Part shown: positions 1 through 10,700 of the stretch, one piece after another
Position numbering within the stretch: position 1 is the first letter of the stretch
How the letters are laid out: every line of letters begins with the position of its first letter
NCBI RefSeq assembly: GCF_003234935.1
Contig: NZ_QKSB01000005.1
Span: forward strand, 1-64,000
Source of the DNA: Putridiphycobacter roseus
Lineage (GTDB): Bacteria; Bacteroidota; Bacteroidia; Flavobacteriales_D; Crocinitomicaceae
Length of the DNA: 64,000 nucleotides
Direction of reading: 5' to 3'
Notes under the pieces: generated by a model
The model's database searches: none
What the model saw: only the letters and a program-made list of their open reading frames with translations
Told to the model about the DNA's origin: nothing
Position numbers and translations under genes: made by a program

Positions 1-18
1 CACGTAATTATAAACTTT

Positions 19-51
19 AAACCCCATCTGTCTTTGACAGGTGGGGTTTTT
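19..51 (+). terminator. strong hairpin terminator, first unit of the repeat array
   Basis: A 14-bp stem (arms 19-32 and 36-49, one G-T pair) with a three-base TTT loop runs into a T tract on the plus strand. It would terminate a plus-strand gene lying left of the window. Its flanks match those of the two hairpins at 188-219 and 356-387, although the stem sequence differs. Confidence 0.8.
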
Positions 52-187
52 GTTTGGGGTTGGTTGAATTTTGTGGTTATGCTATTTGAAAATACAATCA
101 CTTACAGACGTAAGCTCATGAATTTTACAATGTACGCATACCTTACGCTACAAACCTAAAAGCAGTTTTTACACTTAATAAACTCTA

Positions 188-219
188 AAACCGCTATCAC
201 GTTGTGAAGGCGGTTTTTT
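188..219 (+). terminator. hairpin ending repeat copy 1
   Basis: AAACCGC (188-194) pairs with GCGGTTT (210-216), followed by a T tract. The inner part of the stem has a mismatch that is absent from the second copy. Confidence 0.6.
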
Positions 220-355
220 GTTTGGGGTTGGTTGAATTTTGTGGTAATGCTATTGTAAAATACAATCACTTACAGACGTAAGCGCATGAATTTTACAATG
301 TACGCATGCCTTACGCTACAAACCTAAAATCAGTTTTTACACTTAATAAACTTTA

Positions 356-387
356 AAACCGCTTTCACGTTGTGAAGGCGGTTTTTT
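356..387 (+). terminator. hairpin ending repeat copy 2
   Basis: A 13-bp stem (arms 356-368 and 372-384, one T-G pair) with a GTT loop, then a T tract. Read on the minus strand it could also stop transcripts of the gene ending at 452. Confidence 0.65.
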
Positions 388-451
388 GTTTGGAGTTGGT
401 TGAATTTTATGGTAATGCTAGTGTAAAATGCAATCACTTACAGACGTAAAA

Positions 452-1246
452 TCAGCTTTTAACAACTTTCTGGTTGTAAACTTTACCTTTTGAAACTATG
501 GAAACTATATAAATCCCTGTAACCAATTCATTTGTATAAATTGATTGTTCTGCACCCGAAGATTCTAACACTATTTGACCCGAAAGGTTATAAATACATA
601 GTTGATCGAACGGTTCACTAACTTTTAAAATATCAGCTTGAAAAGTGATTTCAAAATGGTCTATTATGGTTTCAACCGTTGAAAGAAATTGTGTTGAAAT
701 GCATGGTGTTACAGACTCACAGCCTACTGAATCTTTAACAAATGTGTAATAGCTACCTGAACATAGACTGTTTGGTTCAAAAACGTCAAAATAATTATAA
801 CAGTTAAAAACATAGTTATCTACAATGCTAAAAGGCGCAATACCACCGGTTATTGCAATAGGTATTACTTCTCCATCACAATTAAGATTATTCGTATTTG
901 GCTTCGTCACCATTAATTCAGCTTCAAACGCTTCATATTCTGTTATTACAATAGTAGTGTCATAGGTTTGCCCTGTGGTATCTTCAAAATGAAAATTATA
1001 AGAGCCTGCACATAATCCTGTTATACCTTGTCCTCCACTACCTGAACCAGAAGAAAAAGTAGTAGTTCCGTAAAAATGTGTATAGGTAATAGGATTTAAA
1101 CTCGCGGTTGAAAATAAAAAGAATATGCTCCCTTCACAAGAATTGATACCACAGGTATTATTATGTTCCTTAAGGGTAATACCAAATTGTCCAAAAGAAA
1201 TAAATTGAAAAGCGCACATTGCTAAAAAGAGTATATAATTTTTCAT
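452..1246 (-). CDS. secreted SprB-repeat-like protein with T9SS type A sorting domain
   Basis: 264 residues. An N-terminal signal peptide (about 1-20, ending SFGQ) is followed by cysteine-containing beta-rich segments resembling SprB repeats (C..N.C.G.I pattern near residue 32, LCAGSYNF near 78, LCSGSYYTF near 161). The last ~75 residues form a T9SS type A sorting domain ending in a G-I-Y-I-V-S-I core and a K-V-V-K tail. T9SS cargo of this kind is exported through the inner membrane by Sec, crosses the outer membrane by T9SS, and is released or anchored at the surface. The second SprB-like protein at 1945-2733 has the same plan. The stop codon lies inside a fragment of the 168-bp repeat. The specific function is unknown. 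Confidence 0.8.
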   Translation of the reverse strand: MKNYILFLAMCAFQFISFGQFGITLKEHNNTCGINSCEGSIFFLFSTASLNPITYTHFYGTTTFSSGSGSGGQGITGLCAGSYNFHFEDTTGQTYDTTIVITEYEAFEAELMVTKPNTNNLNCDGEVIPIAITGGIAPFSIVDNYVFNCYNYFDVFEPNSLCSGSYYTFVKDSVGCESVTPCISTQFLSTVETIIDHFEITFQADILKVSEPFDQLCIYNLSGQIVLESSGAEQSIYTNELVTGIYIVSIVSKGKVYNQKVVKS

Positions 1247-1374
1247 AGTTGCATATTTATTATCTTCAACAATATGCTGATAATCTGTGTATATCGAAAA
1301 AATACAATGTGATTGGTATAAACCGTTGATTTAAATGCAAAAAAAAATTATTCTCAATAATATTAGAAAATCTT

Positions 1375-1382
1375 TAACTTTG
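1375..1382 (+). promoter_or_regulatory. -7 promoter element TAACTTTG
   Basis: Exact match to the Bacteroidota -7 consensus TAnnTTTG, 26 bases before the GNAT start at 1409. No convincing -33 TTTG lies at the usual distance. Confidence 0.55.
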
Positions 1383-1408
1383 AACAGCGCTAATTCTAAT
1401 AATTCTCA

Positions 1409-1834
1409 ATGCAAAACATCATATTTAAGCTAATTCCAACTTCAGAAATACTTTCTGTCCTTCCCCTTTTAATGCAGCTCAACCAAAAGGAAACAAAGGA
1501 AACTTTAAGCGAGCGATTACTTGAAATGACAACCCAAAATTACGAATGTGTCGGCATATATGATGGTGCAAAATTAATTGGTATTGCGGGCTTATGGTTT
1601 CAAACCAGACATTACAGTGGCAGGAGTATCGAGCCCGACCATGTTATTATTTTGGATGAGTATCGAAATAAAGGGCTTGGTAAGCGTTTATTTGAATGGA
1701 TAGACAATTACGCCAAAAGTAAAAACTGTACCGCTGTGGAGCTTAATAGCTATGTTGGCAATACTGCATCACACAAGTTTTACTACAATGAAGGCTTTAA
1801 AATTATGGGCTTTCACTTTGTCAAACAATTTTAG
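1409..1834 (+). CDS. GNAT family N-acetyltransferase
   Basis: 141 residues, the usual size for a single-domain GNAT. The acetyl-CoA pyrophosphate-binding signature R-x-x-G-x-G is at 86-91 (RNKGLG), preceded by the beta-4 strand DHVIILDEY and followed by the N-x-x-x-x-x-F-Y element near 113-125 (NTASHKFYYNEGF). It is cytoplasmic and transfers acetyl from acetyl-CoA to an amine; the substrate cannot be told from sequence. The gene stands alone between two minus-strand T9SS cargo genes and has its own -7 element. The ATG at 1409 is the only good start. Confidence 0.88.
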   Translation: MQNIIFKLIPTSEILSVLPLLMQLNQKETKETLSERLLEMTTQNYECVGIYDGAKLIGIAGLWFQTRHYSGRSIEPDHVIILDEYRNKGLGKRLFEWIDNYAKSKNCTAVELNSYVGNTASHKFYYNEGFKIMGFHFVKQF

Positions 1835-1944
1835 TCGGAGATCATTTCTCTGAAAATATTCTCGATAATTTTTTATTTAAAACTTTCGTTTTCAAAAAAT
1901 ATACTTGAACGGCCAACCTTTTTTATGGTTTATTAAATAATAAT

Positions 1945-2733
1945 TTAATCCTTAACAAATTTAATAGTATAGTATTTGTCATCCGTAGAATTTATCTTCA
2001 AAATATATAAACCTAGAGGTAAATCTGCAATTGAATTATTTTCACTGTTAGTATAAAAAACTTGTTTTCCGTTTAGATCATACACCGTCAAATTAGCATA
2101 ATCAATAGAAACATGTAATCCTCCATTTTTAACAAATACTTGTATTTCTTTATCCTTTGACTCCTCAATGGATAACGTACCTATTGAAATACAATCGGAA
2201 TACGCCCTTGTACAACCAAAATCATTTAATATTCTTGCGTAATAATTTCCGGCACAAAAACCAGTACTTGAATTACCGATAATAGATACTGATACCTCAG
2301 TTGAGTCATCACAATTATACCAATTAGCAAGCGTACTATTTATACTAAATTGATCGATAATTAGACAATATATTTTTCCATCACAAGCAGTAGGTGAAGA
2401 AGTTGTTTGCGTAACTGATAAATTAATTTGTATTGGAAGCCATGGTTCAACAGTAATGGTATCCACAGAGGTACAATTAGTAGCATCCACAATTTCAACA
2501 ATATAATCTCCTCCACATAAATTATCAACTTCAAAACTATTACTGGTTCCTACCTGATTCATTAAAACACCGTCAACTGTTGCAGTAAAGGGACCTACTC
2601 CATTTACTGTAATGGTAATTTTTCCATCACATTGCGAACCGCAAGAAGGAGTTACAGTAGTGTAGGTAAAACTACATTGAGCGTACAAAATGAACTTGAA
2701 AAATAATAAAGTAAAAAGTAAACTAGTCTTCAT
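1945..2733 (-). CDS. secreted SprB-repeat protein with T9SS type A sorting domain
   Basis: 262 residues. Signal peptide about 1-18 (ending LYAQ), then a clear SprB-type repeat: C-G-S-Q-C-D-G-K-I-T-I near 31-41, closing with N-L-C-G-G-D-Y and C-T-S-V-D-T-I near residues 72-95. A second, weaker repeat unit starts near S-P-T-A-C-D-G-K-I. The C-terminus is a T9SS type A sorting domain (L-T-V-Y-D-L-N-G-K, L-P-L-G-L-Y-I-L-K-I, tail K-F-V-K-D). It shares architecture and size with the product of 452-1246, and the two look like diverged paralogues. The role is unknown, probably a released or surface protein. Confidence 0.82.
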   Translation of the reverse strand: MKTSLLFTLLFFKFILYAQCSFTYTTVTPSCGSQCDGKITITVNGVGPFTATVDGVLMNQVGTSNSFEVDNLCGGDYIVEIVDATNCTSVDTITVEPWLPIQINLSVTQTTSSPTACDGKIYCLIIDQFSINSTLANWYNCDDSTEVSVSIIGNSSTGFCAGNYYARILNDFGCTRAYSDCISIGTLSIEESKDKEIQVFVKNGGLHVSIDYANLTVYDLNGKQVFYTNSENNSIADLPLGLYILKINSTDDKYYTIKFVKD

Positions 2734-2788
2734 AAATAAATTTTATCCGAAAATAAGAAAAATTTATGAAATCTTATACGCTAAATTA

Positions 2789-2977
2789 CTATTTATTAAA
2801 CCTTTCGTTATAGTTTAAAAATGTATTCCACCAAAACACTAGAACGGACAACTTCATCTTACGAATAGGAAAGTAAGCATTGTTATGCATTGGTTCAAAG
2901 TCGATATGATCGATCAGATCAAGTGGAATCGAAAATGGCTTATGCCAGTCATTGTCAAAATTTTGAGAATTCCCCCT
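2789..2977 (-). pseudogene. possible C-terminal remnant of a lost gene
   Basis: On the minus strand a frame stays open from after a stop at 2978-2980 to a TAG at 2789-2791, about 62 codons, with no start codon near its beginning. Its translation is protein-like in composition (for example DNDWHKPFSIPLDLIDHIDF, then FEPMHNNAYFPIRK), unlike the AT-rich spacer around it. I do not recognise the family. It could be the 3' end of a deleted gene or chance; it lies in the 317-base gap between the T9SS cargo gene and the DUF3467 gene, which otherwise holds only the terminator at 2993-3024. Confidence 0.3.
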
Positions 2978-2992
2978 TTAAAAAACCTATCC

Positions 2993-3024
2993 AAAAAAAA
3001 ACGCTTTAACCAAAGTTAAAGCGT
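2993..3024 (-). terminator. terminator of the rpoC/DUF3467 end of the operon
   Basis: A perfect 10-bp stem (ACGCTTTAAC 3001-3010 with GTTAAAGCGT 3015-3024), four-base loop, and on the minus strand a run of eight T (2993-3000). It sits 26 bases past the DUF3467 stop. Confidence 0.85.
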
Positions 3025-3050
3025 CTTATATTTAATAAAATAAAAGTAAA

Positions 3051-3365
3051 TTAAGCCTCTGTAGTTGGTCCACCAAAATTCATTGGTATGCCACCATTTT
3101 GAGGGGTATTTTCTTTGATTGTTCCGTGAATTGCTTCAAATTTTCCTACGTTTTCAGCCAAAGCTTTCACTAATTTTTTAGCATTATCCGGTGTCAAAAT
3201 AATTCTTGACTTAACTTTACCTTTAGGAATCCCGGGCATTAATTGAATAAAATCAATGATAAATTCGCTATGCGAATGTGTGATAATTGATAAATTTGAA
3301 TACTGACCATCTGCAATTTCTTCTGGTAATTCAATGTTCAATTGATTTTCTTTTTGATCACTCAT
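3051..3365 (-). CDS. DUF3467 family protein
   Basis: 104 residues, small and acidic at the N-terminus with a G/P-rich tail. The core has the family pattern E-x-A-x-G-x-Y-S-N near 17-25, followed by H-S-x-x-E-F-x-x-D-F (31-40) and P-x-x-A-K-x-L-x-x-A-L (58-70). DUF3467 proteins are short, cytoplasmic and widespread in Bacteroidota; the function is unknown. The gene directly follows rpoC on the same strand, separated by a hairpin terminator (3378-3412), so it may be made at a lower level from rpoC read-through or from a separate promoter I could not find. Confidence 0.75.
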   Translation of the reverse strand: MSDQKENQLNIELPEEIADGQYSNLSIITHSHSEFIIDFIQLMPGIPKGKVKSRIILTPDNAKKLVKALAENVGKFEAIHGTIKENTPQNGGIPMNFGGPTTEA

Positions 3366-3377
3366 AATTTTTAAAAT

Positions 3378-3412
3378 AAAAAAAAAGCGTCTCAGTTAAA
3401 CCGAGACGCTTT
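3378..3412 (-). terminator. intercistronic terminator between rpoC and the DUF3467 gene
   Basis: AAAGCGTCTC (3384-3393) pairs perfectly with GAGACGCTTT (3403-3412); on the minus strand the stem is followed by a nine-base T run. It begins 9 bases after the rpoC stop. Confidence 0.85.
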
Positions 3413-3421
3413 AAATAAATA

Positions 3422-6400
3422 TTAATCTATTTCTTCAATCTCCTCAATTACTTGAATGGACTCGTTACTACCAACGGTCATGTTTTGAAACTCTCTAAAG
3501 CCTGTTCCTGCTGGTATTTTATGACCAACAATTACATTTTCTTTTAAGCCTAACAAGTAATCTTGTTTTCCGTTCAATGCCGCTTCGTTTAACACTTTCG
3601 TAGTTTCCTGGAAAGATGCTGCAGAAATAAATGATCTAGTTTGTAAAGATGCTTTTGTAATACCTTGAAGCATTGGCTTCGCAGTTGCTGGTACTGCTTC
3701 ATAAGCTTCTACCAACGTTTTATCTTTACGTTTTAACATTGAGTTTTCATCTCTTAAACGACGCGCAGTAATAATTTCACCTGCTTTTACATTATCAGAA
3801 TCCCCTTTATCTGTTACAACCATTTTACCATAAAGCATGTTGTTTTCTTCAAAGAAATCAGCTTTATGAATAGATTGACCTTGTAAGAATTTAGTATCTC
3901 CTGGATCACCAATTTCAACTTTCAACATCATTTGACGTACGATTACCTCAAAGTGTTTATCGTTAATTTTCACCCCTTGTAATCGGTATACTTCTTGAAC
4001 TTCGTTCACCAAGTATTCTTGTACAGCGGTTGGTCCATTGATATTTAAAATATCTTTAGGTGTAATTGCACCATCTGATAAAGTTTGACCAGCTTTCACA
4101 TAATCATTCTCTTGTACCAAAATGTGTTTAGACAATGGCGCTAAATATTTACGTTTATCCCCTGTTCTAGATTCCACAATAATCTCTCGGTTACCTCTCT
4201 TGATTTTACCGTAAGATACGATACCATCAATTTCAGTAACTGTTGCTGGATTAGAAGGGTTTCTTGCCTCGAATAACTCCGTTACTCTTGGTAGACCCCC
4301 TGTAATATCACCCGATTTACCAGAAACTCTAGGAATTTTCACTAAAATCTCACCTGGTTCAGCTTTTGCATTATCACTAGTGATAATGTGTGCATTTACA
4401 GGTAAACTGAATGCTTTAATCGTTTCTTTCGTTTTCGGATCAACAATCTTAATCGTAGGAATAATTTTCTTATTTCTAGTTTCAATGATTACTTTTTCCG
4501 TAAATCCTGTTTGCTCATCAATCTCTTCTCTATAAGTTTCGCCTTCGTTCACATTTTCGAACTCCACTAAACCTTGTACATCAGATACGATTACCGCATT
4601 ATATGGATCCCATGTACAAATTACATCTCCTTTTTTCACTTTACGTTTTCCTTTCATTTCGAAAGTAGAACCATAAGGAATAATGTGTGTAGAAAGAACA
4701 GAGTTACTTTCTTCATCTATAACTTTTACTTCTCCAGAACGACCAATTACAATTTCCACTGTACTTCCTTCACTATCGGTTTTAGTAATGGTTTTAATAT
4801 CTTCCATTTCTAATTTACCAGTAAACTTAGCCTTGATAGAAGAATCATCCGCAATATTAGAGGCTGTACCCCCAACGTGGAATGTTCTTAATGTTAACTG
4901 TGTACCTGGTTCACCAATAGATTGTGCTGCAATTACACCAACTGCATCACCTTTAACAGCAATTTGACTAGTTGACAAGTTTCGTCCGTAACATTTCACA
5001 CAAGCGCCTCTTTTCAATTCGCAAGTCAATACTGAACGTACTTCTACTTCATCAATATCAGAATCTTGAATTAAACGTGCATACTTTTCCGTAATTTCTT
5101 TACCACCTTCAATAATTAATTCTCTAGTATCAGGATGTTTAATGTCCATTACTGCAACACGACCTAAAATACGATCATATAAAGATTCAACGATATCATC
5201 ATTTTTCTTTAACGGCGTAACTACAATACCTCTTAAAGTACCACAGTCTTCTTCATTAATTACTACATCTTGTGCTACATCTACCAAACGACGCGTTAAA
5301 TAACCCGCATCCGCAGTTTTAAGTGCTGTATCGGCCAAACCTTTACGGGCACCGTGAGTAGAGATAAAGTAATCAAAGATGGTTAAACCTTCTTTAAAGT
5401 TAGATAAAATTGGATTTTCAATAATATCTTGAGAAGAAGCACCTGATTTTTGCGGTTTCGCCATCAAGCCCCTCATTCCAGATAGCTGACGAATTTGTTC
5501 TTTAGAACCCCTTGCGCCAGAATCCATCATCATAAAGATAGAGTTAAATCCTTGTTGATCCGATTTAATTTTATCCATCAATTTTGATGTCAATCTTGTA
5601 TTTGTATGTGTCCAAATATCAATAATTTGGTTATAACGTTCATTGTTTGTAATAAGTCCCATATTATAATTGGACATTACATCTTCAACTTCTTTATGTG
5701 CTAAATTAACTAACTCCTCTTTCTCTTTAGGAATAATTACATCATCCAATACAAAAGATAAACCACCACTAAAGGCCATGTTATAACCCAAAGTTTTAAT
5801 ATCATCCAAGAATTTAGCTGTTCTAGCAGAACCACATTTTTCTAATACTTTAGAGATAATATCTCTTAAAGCTTTTTTAGTTAAAATATCATCTACAAAA
5901 CCTACTTCATGCGGTACAAATTCATTGAACATTACTCTACCAGCAGTTGTATCAATAATTTGAGGAACCATATCTCCTTCTTCATTCATGATACTTAAAC
6001 GTACCTTAATAGAAGCGTGAATATCTAATTGTCCTTCGTTGATTGCAATATTTACTTCCTCAGCAGAATAGAAAGTACCACCTTCTCCTTTTACGATCAA
6101 TTCTTTGGTACTTTTTCTCAACTTAGTCATGTAGTACAATCCAAGTACCATATCCTGAGAAGGTACAGTAATAGGTGCACCATTTGCAGAGTTTCTAATA
6201 TTGTGCGAAGACAACATCAATAACTGTGCTTCCAAAATTGCAGCATTTCCTAAAGGTAAATGAACTGCCATTTGATCCCCATCAAAATCGGCATTAAAGG
6301 CCGTACATACCAACGGGTGTAATCTAATTGCTTTTCCTTCAATTAATTTTGGTTGGAAAGCTTGAATACCTAATCTGTGAAGCGTTGGGGCTCTGTTCAA

Positions 6401-7717
6401 AAGAACTGGATGTCCTTTCAATACATTTTCTAAAATATCCCAAACTACTGCTTCTTTTTTGTCTACTATTTTCTTAGCAGATTTTACAGTTTTAACAATT
6501 CCTCTTTCAATCAGTTTTCTAATTACAAAAGGTTTGTATAATTCTGCGGCCATATCTTTTGGCAAACCACATTCATGTAATTTTAAGTTAGGTCCAACAA
6601 CAATTACCGAACGTGCTGAATAATCCACACGTTTCCCCAATAAGTTTTGACGGAATCTACCTTGTTTACCTTTTAAAGAATCAGATAATGATTTTAAAGG
6701 TCTATTAGATTCAGTTTTTACCGCTGAAGATTTTCTAGAGTTATCAAATAAAGAATCTACAGACTCCTGTAACATCCTTTTCTCATTTCTCAAAATAACC
6801 TCAGGTGCTTTAATCTCTAATAATCTTTTTAAACGATTATTTCTGATAATTACCCTACGGTATAAATCATTTAAATCTGAAGTCGCAAAACGACCACCAT
6901 CTAAAGGTACCAAAGGTCTTAATTCAGGTGGAATTACTGGAACTACTTTTACAATCATCCATTCCGGACGGTTGGCAACACGTGTATGAGATTCTCTTAA
7001 AGACTCTACTACTTGTAGTCTTTTTAAAGCTTCTTTTTTACGTTGTTGAGAAGTTTCAGTATTTGCACTGTGTCTTAAATCAGCAGATAAAGTATCTAAA
7101 TCCAATCTTTGCAATAAATCATGTAAAGCCTCGGCCCCCATTTTTGCAATAAATTTATTAGGATCTGTATCTTCTAAATACTGATTTTCTTTAGGCAACT
7201 CATCCATTATATCCAAATACTCTTCTTCCGTAATGAAATCCATGTATTCTAAGGATTCGCCATCCTGTCTTTCTGCGATACCTTTTTGTATTACTACATA
7301 TCTTTCGTAGTATATAATTTGATCTAATTTTTTAGTAGGTAATCCTAATAAATATCCAATCTTATTTGGTAAAGAACGGAAGTACCAGATATGGGCAACA
7401 GGAACCACCAATGAAATGTGCCCCATTCTCTCTCTTCGTACTTTCTTTTCCGTTACTTCAACACCACAACGGTCACATACAATTCCTTTATAACGGATTC
7501 TTTTGTATTTACCACAGTGACATTCGTAATCTTTTACTGGTCCAAAAATTCTTTCACAAAATAAACCATCTCTTTCTGGTTTATATGTTCTATAATTTAT
7601 TGTTTCAGGCTTTAAAACCTCACCGAAAGATTTTTCTAAAATCTGTTCAGGTGACGCTAAACTAATCGTAATTTTATCAAAACTACTTCTTGTTTGTGTT
7701 TCTTTTTTGTAAGCCAT
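3422..7717 (-). CDS. rpoC: DNA-directed RNA polymerase subunit beta'
   Basis: 1431 residues, full length for a Bacteroidota beta' subunit. The zinc-binding cysteines C66, C68, C81 and C84 are present (ECHCGK and CDRCGVEV). The catalytic magnesium-binding loop NADFDGDQ is at 475-482. The second zinc site is the C-x6-C-x2-C set [13 protein letters not shown] in the C-terminal half. The trigger-loop region ([13 protein letters not shown]) is intact. With beta (rpoB, 31 bases upstream), alpha and omega this forms the core polymerase. It is the last essential gene of the tRNA-tuf-secE-nusG-rplKAJL-rpoBC cluster and is followed by a strong terminator. Confidence 0.99.
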   Translation of the reverse strand: MAYKKETQTRSSFDKITISLASPEQILEKSFGEVLKPETINYRTYKPERDGLFCERIFGPVKDYECHCGKYKRIRYKGIVCDRCGVEVTEKKVRRERMGHISLVVPVAHIWYFRSLPNKIGYLLGLPTKKLDQIIYYERYVVIQKGIAERQDGESLEYMDFITEEEYLDIMDELPKENQYLEDTDPNKFIAKMGAEALHDLLQRLDLDTLSADLRHSANTETSQQRKKEALKRLQVVESLRESHTRVANRPEWMIVKVVPVIPPELRPLVPLDGGRFATSDLNDLYRRVIIRNNRLKRLLEIKAPEVILRNEKRMLQESVDSLFDNSRKSSAVKTESNRPLKSLSDSLKGKQGRFRQNLLGKRVDYSARSVIVVGPNLKLHECGLPKDMAAELYKPFVIRKLIERGIVKTVKSAKKIVDKKEAVVWDILENVLKGHPVLLNRAPTLHRLGIQAFQPKLIEGKAIRLHPLVCTAFNADFDGDQMAVHLPLGNAAILEAQLLMLSSHNIRNSANGAPITVPSQDMVLGLYYMTKLRKSTKELIVKGEGGTFYSAEEVNIAINEGQLDIHASIKVRLSIMNEEGDMVPQIIDTTAGRVMFNEFVPHEVGFVDDILTKKALRDIISKVLEKCGSARTAKFLDDIKTLGYNMAFSGGLSFVLDDVIIPKEKEELVNLAHKEVEDVMSNYNMGLITNNERYNQIIDIWTHTNTRLTSKLMDKIKSDQQGFNSIFMMMDSGARGSKEQIRQLSGMRGLMAKPQKSGASSQDIIENPILSNFKEGLTIFDYFISTHGARKGLADTALKTADAGYLTRRLVDVAQDVVINEEDCGTLRGIVVTPLKKNDDIVESLYDRILGRVAVMDIKHPDTRELIIEGGKEITEKYARLIQDSDIDEVEVRSVLTCELKRGACVKCYGRNLSTSQIAVKGDAVGVIAAQSIGEPGTQLTLRTFHVGGTASNIADDSSIKAKFTGKLEMEDIKTITKTDSEGSTVEIVIGRSGEVKVIDEESNSVLSTHIIPYGSTFEMKGKRKVKKGDVICTWDPYNAVIVSDVQGLVEFENVNEGETYREEIDEQTGFTEKVIIETRNKKIIPTIKIVDPKTKETIKAFSLPVNAHIITSDNAKAEPGEILVKIPRVSGKSGDITGGLPRVTELFEARNPSNPATVTEIDGIVSYGKIKRGNREIIVESRTGDKRKYLAPLSKHILVQENDYVKAGQTLSDGAITPKDILNINGPTAVQEYLVNEVQEVYRLQGVKINDKHFEVIVRQMMLKVEIGDPGDTKFLQGQSIHKADFFEENNMLYGKMVVTDKGDSDNVKAGEIITARRLRDENSMLKRKDKTLVEAYEAVPATAKPMLQGITKASLQTRSFISAASFQETTKVLNEAALNGKQDYLLGLKENVIVGHKIPAGTGFREFQNMTVGSNESIQVIEEIEEID

Positions 7718-7748
7718 TTTTATTTTTTTTAATTAATAAATTCTTAAA

Positions 7749-10700
7749 TTAGTCTAAAGTGATATTCAAACCTAAACCTGCCAATTCGTTCAATAATACG
7801 TTAAACGATTCTGGTATTCCTGGTTCTTGGAATGGTTCACCTTTTACAATTGATTCGTAAGCTTTCGCTCTACCAATTACATCATCCGACTTAATTGTAA
7901 GAATCTCTCTTAAGATATTTGAAGCACCATATGCTTCCAATGCCCATACTTCCATCTCACCAAAACGTTGACCACCAAATTGTGCTTTACCACCTAATGG
8001 TTGTTGTGTAATTAATGAGTACGGTCCGATAGAACGTGCGTGCATTTTATCATCCACCATGTGACCTAATTTAAGCATATAAATTACACCTACAGTAGCC
8101 GGTTGATCGAAACGCTTACCTGTTCCACCATCAATCAAGTGCGTTTTCCCAAATCTTGGTAATCCCGCTTTATCCGTATAAGAATTAATTTCAGGAATGG
8201 TAGCTCCATCAAAAATAGGGGTAGCAAATTTAACACCTAATTTCTCTCCAGCCCAACCTAAAACAGTCTCATAAATTTGACCAAGGTTCATACGAGAAGG
8301 TACACCTAATGGATTCAATACGATATCTACAGGCGTTCCATCATCTAAGAATGGCATATCTTCTTGACGAACGATATTTGCAACAATACCTTTGTTACCG
8401 TGACGACCCGCCATCTTATCACCAACTTTTAACTTACGTTTTTTAGCGACATAAACTTTAGCCATTTTCACAATACCATTTGGTAATTCATCACCAACAG
8501 CAATTTGGAATTTTTTACGTTTAAAAATCCCTAATAAATCATTGGCTTTGATATTGAAGTTATGTAAAACTCTTTGAATTAATTTATTAATATGATCATC
8601 TTTTGTCCACTCATATGGGCTAACAATTGAAAAATCAACAGTCATTAAATTCTTTTCAGAGAATTTAATTCCTTTTTTAAGGATCTCTTCTTTAAAGTTA
8701 TTGAATACACCGTTTGATTTGTGACCATCTAAGATCATCAATAGTTTTTCAATTAAATTCAATTTCAATTCAGCTGCTGCTTTGTCATATTCCGCATCTA
8801 ACTCAGCTAAAATTGGCTTATCTTTTGCTTTCTGCGTTCTATCTTTAATTGCTCTTGAAAATAATTTCTTATCAATTACAACACCTCTTAAAGATGGAGA
8901 AGCTTTTAAAGAAGCATCTTTTACATCACCAGCTTTGTCACCAAAGATAGCACGTAATAATTTTTCTTCTGGAGAAGGATCTGTTTCCCCTTTTGGTGTA
9001 ATCTTACCAATTAAGATATCCCCTTCTCTAATTTCAGCACCAATTCTAATGATACCGTTTTCATCCAAATCTTTAGTTGCTTCTTCACTTACGTTAGGAA
9101 TATCAGCTGTCAATTCTTCCACACCTCTTTTGGTATCTCTTACATCAACAGAATACTCATCAATGTGAACAGAAGTAAAGATATCATCTCTTACAACTTT
9201 TTCAGAAATTACAATCGCATCCTCAAAGTTATACCCTTTCCAAGGCATAAAGGCCACTTTTAAGTTTTGACCTAAAGCCAACTCACCAGCTTGCGTTGCA
9301 AAACCTTCACATAATACTTGATCTTTATAAACTCTTTGGCCTTTTTCAACAATTGGTCTCAAGTTCATAGAAGTACTTTGGTTAGTTTTTTGGAACTTCA
9401 CCAATTTGTATGTTTTCACATCTCCTTCAAAACTCACTAATCTATCTTCTTCCGATAAATCGTATCTAATTTTGATTTCGTTTGCATCCACATATTCCAC
9501 AACACCTTCTCCTTCAGAGTTAATCAAAACTCTAGAATCACGTGCCACTAATTTTTCAATACCAGTTCCCACAATTGGAGAATTTGGTTTTAATAAAGGT
9601 ACGGCTTGACGCTGCATGTTAGATCCCATCAAAGCTCTGTTGGCATCATCATGCTCCAAGAATGGAATGGATGAAGCGGCAATAGATGCAATTTGGTTTG
9701 AACCAACATCCATCAGGTCTAATTGTTTCGGCTCAATTACAGGAAAATCTCCCTCTAACCTTGCTTTAATTTTTTCACCTTTAAAACCACCTTTAGCATC
9801 TAAATCTTTATCTGCTTGCGCGATAAGTTTACCTTCTTCTTCTTCAGCACTTAGGTAAATTGGAGCTTTACTTACATCCACTTTACCATCTTCTACTTGC
9901 CAGTATGGTGTTTCAATGAAACCTAAATTATTAATTTTTGCGTAAACACACAATGAAGAAATCAAACCAATGTTTGGTCCCTCTGGTGTTTCAATAGTAC
10001 ATAAACGTCCATAATGCGTATAGTGGACATCACGTACCTCAAATCCTGCTCTTTCTCTAGATAATCCTCCAGGTCCAAGGGCAGACAGTCTTCTTTTGTG
10101 TGTAACCTCAGATAATGGATTCGTTTGATCCATGAATTGAGATAATTGGTTAGTACCAAAGAATGAATTAATAACAGAAGATAAAGTTTTCGCGTTAATC
10201 AAATCAATAGGTGTAAACACCTCATTGTCTCTCACGTTCATTCTTTCTCTAATGGTTCTAGCCATTCTCGCTAAACCAACACCAAATTGATTATTCAATT
10301 GCTCACCAACCGTTCTTACACGTCTGTTAGACAAGTGATCGATATCATCAATCTCCGCTTTTGAATTAATTAATTCAATTAAATATTTAATGATTAAAAT
10401 GATATCTTCTTTGGTTAAAACCTTTTGTTCGATATCTGTATCTAATCCTAATTTCTTATTTATTCTATAACGACCTACTTCACCTAAGTCATAACGCGTA
10501 TCAGAGAAAAATAATTTATCAAATACGTTTCTTGCCGTTTCAAAATCTGGCGGCTCAGCGTTTCTAAGTTGTCTATAAATATGTTCTACCGCTTCTTTTT
10601 GAGAGTTAGAAGTATCTTTTTGTAGGGTGTTATAGATAATTGCATAATCAGCGGAATTCACATCCTCTTTATGCAAAATAATATTCTTTGTGTTAGCATC

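Larger units (their letters stand above)
53..457. repeat. 168-bp tandem repeat, two full copies and one deleted copy
   Basis: Copy 1 is 53-220, copy 2 is 221-388, and copy 3 starts at 389. The spacing is exactly 168 bases, with only scattered substitutions between copies 1 and 2. Each full copy contains a short inverted repeat (in copy 2, ATTGTAAAAT at 252-261 against ATTTTACAAT at 290-299), a second imperfect one (277-288 against 305-315), and ends in a terminator-like hairpin. Copy 3 lacks the middle part: it jumps from the ACAGACGTA motif straight to the AAATCAG motif and runs into the end of the neighbouring coding region. No open reading frame of note is seen, so this stretch is non-coding repeat. 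Confidence 0.9.

Noticed and set aside
53..457. The 168-bp repeat as an integron attC array or a CRISPR array.
   Set aside because: There are no gene cassettes between copies, no integrase or Cas gene nearby, no core attC boxes, and the units are identical over their full length rather than repeat plus unique spacer.
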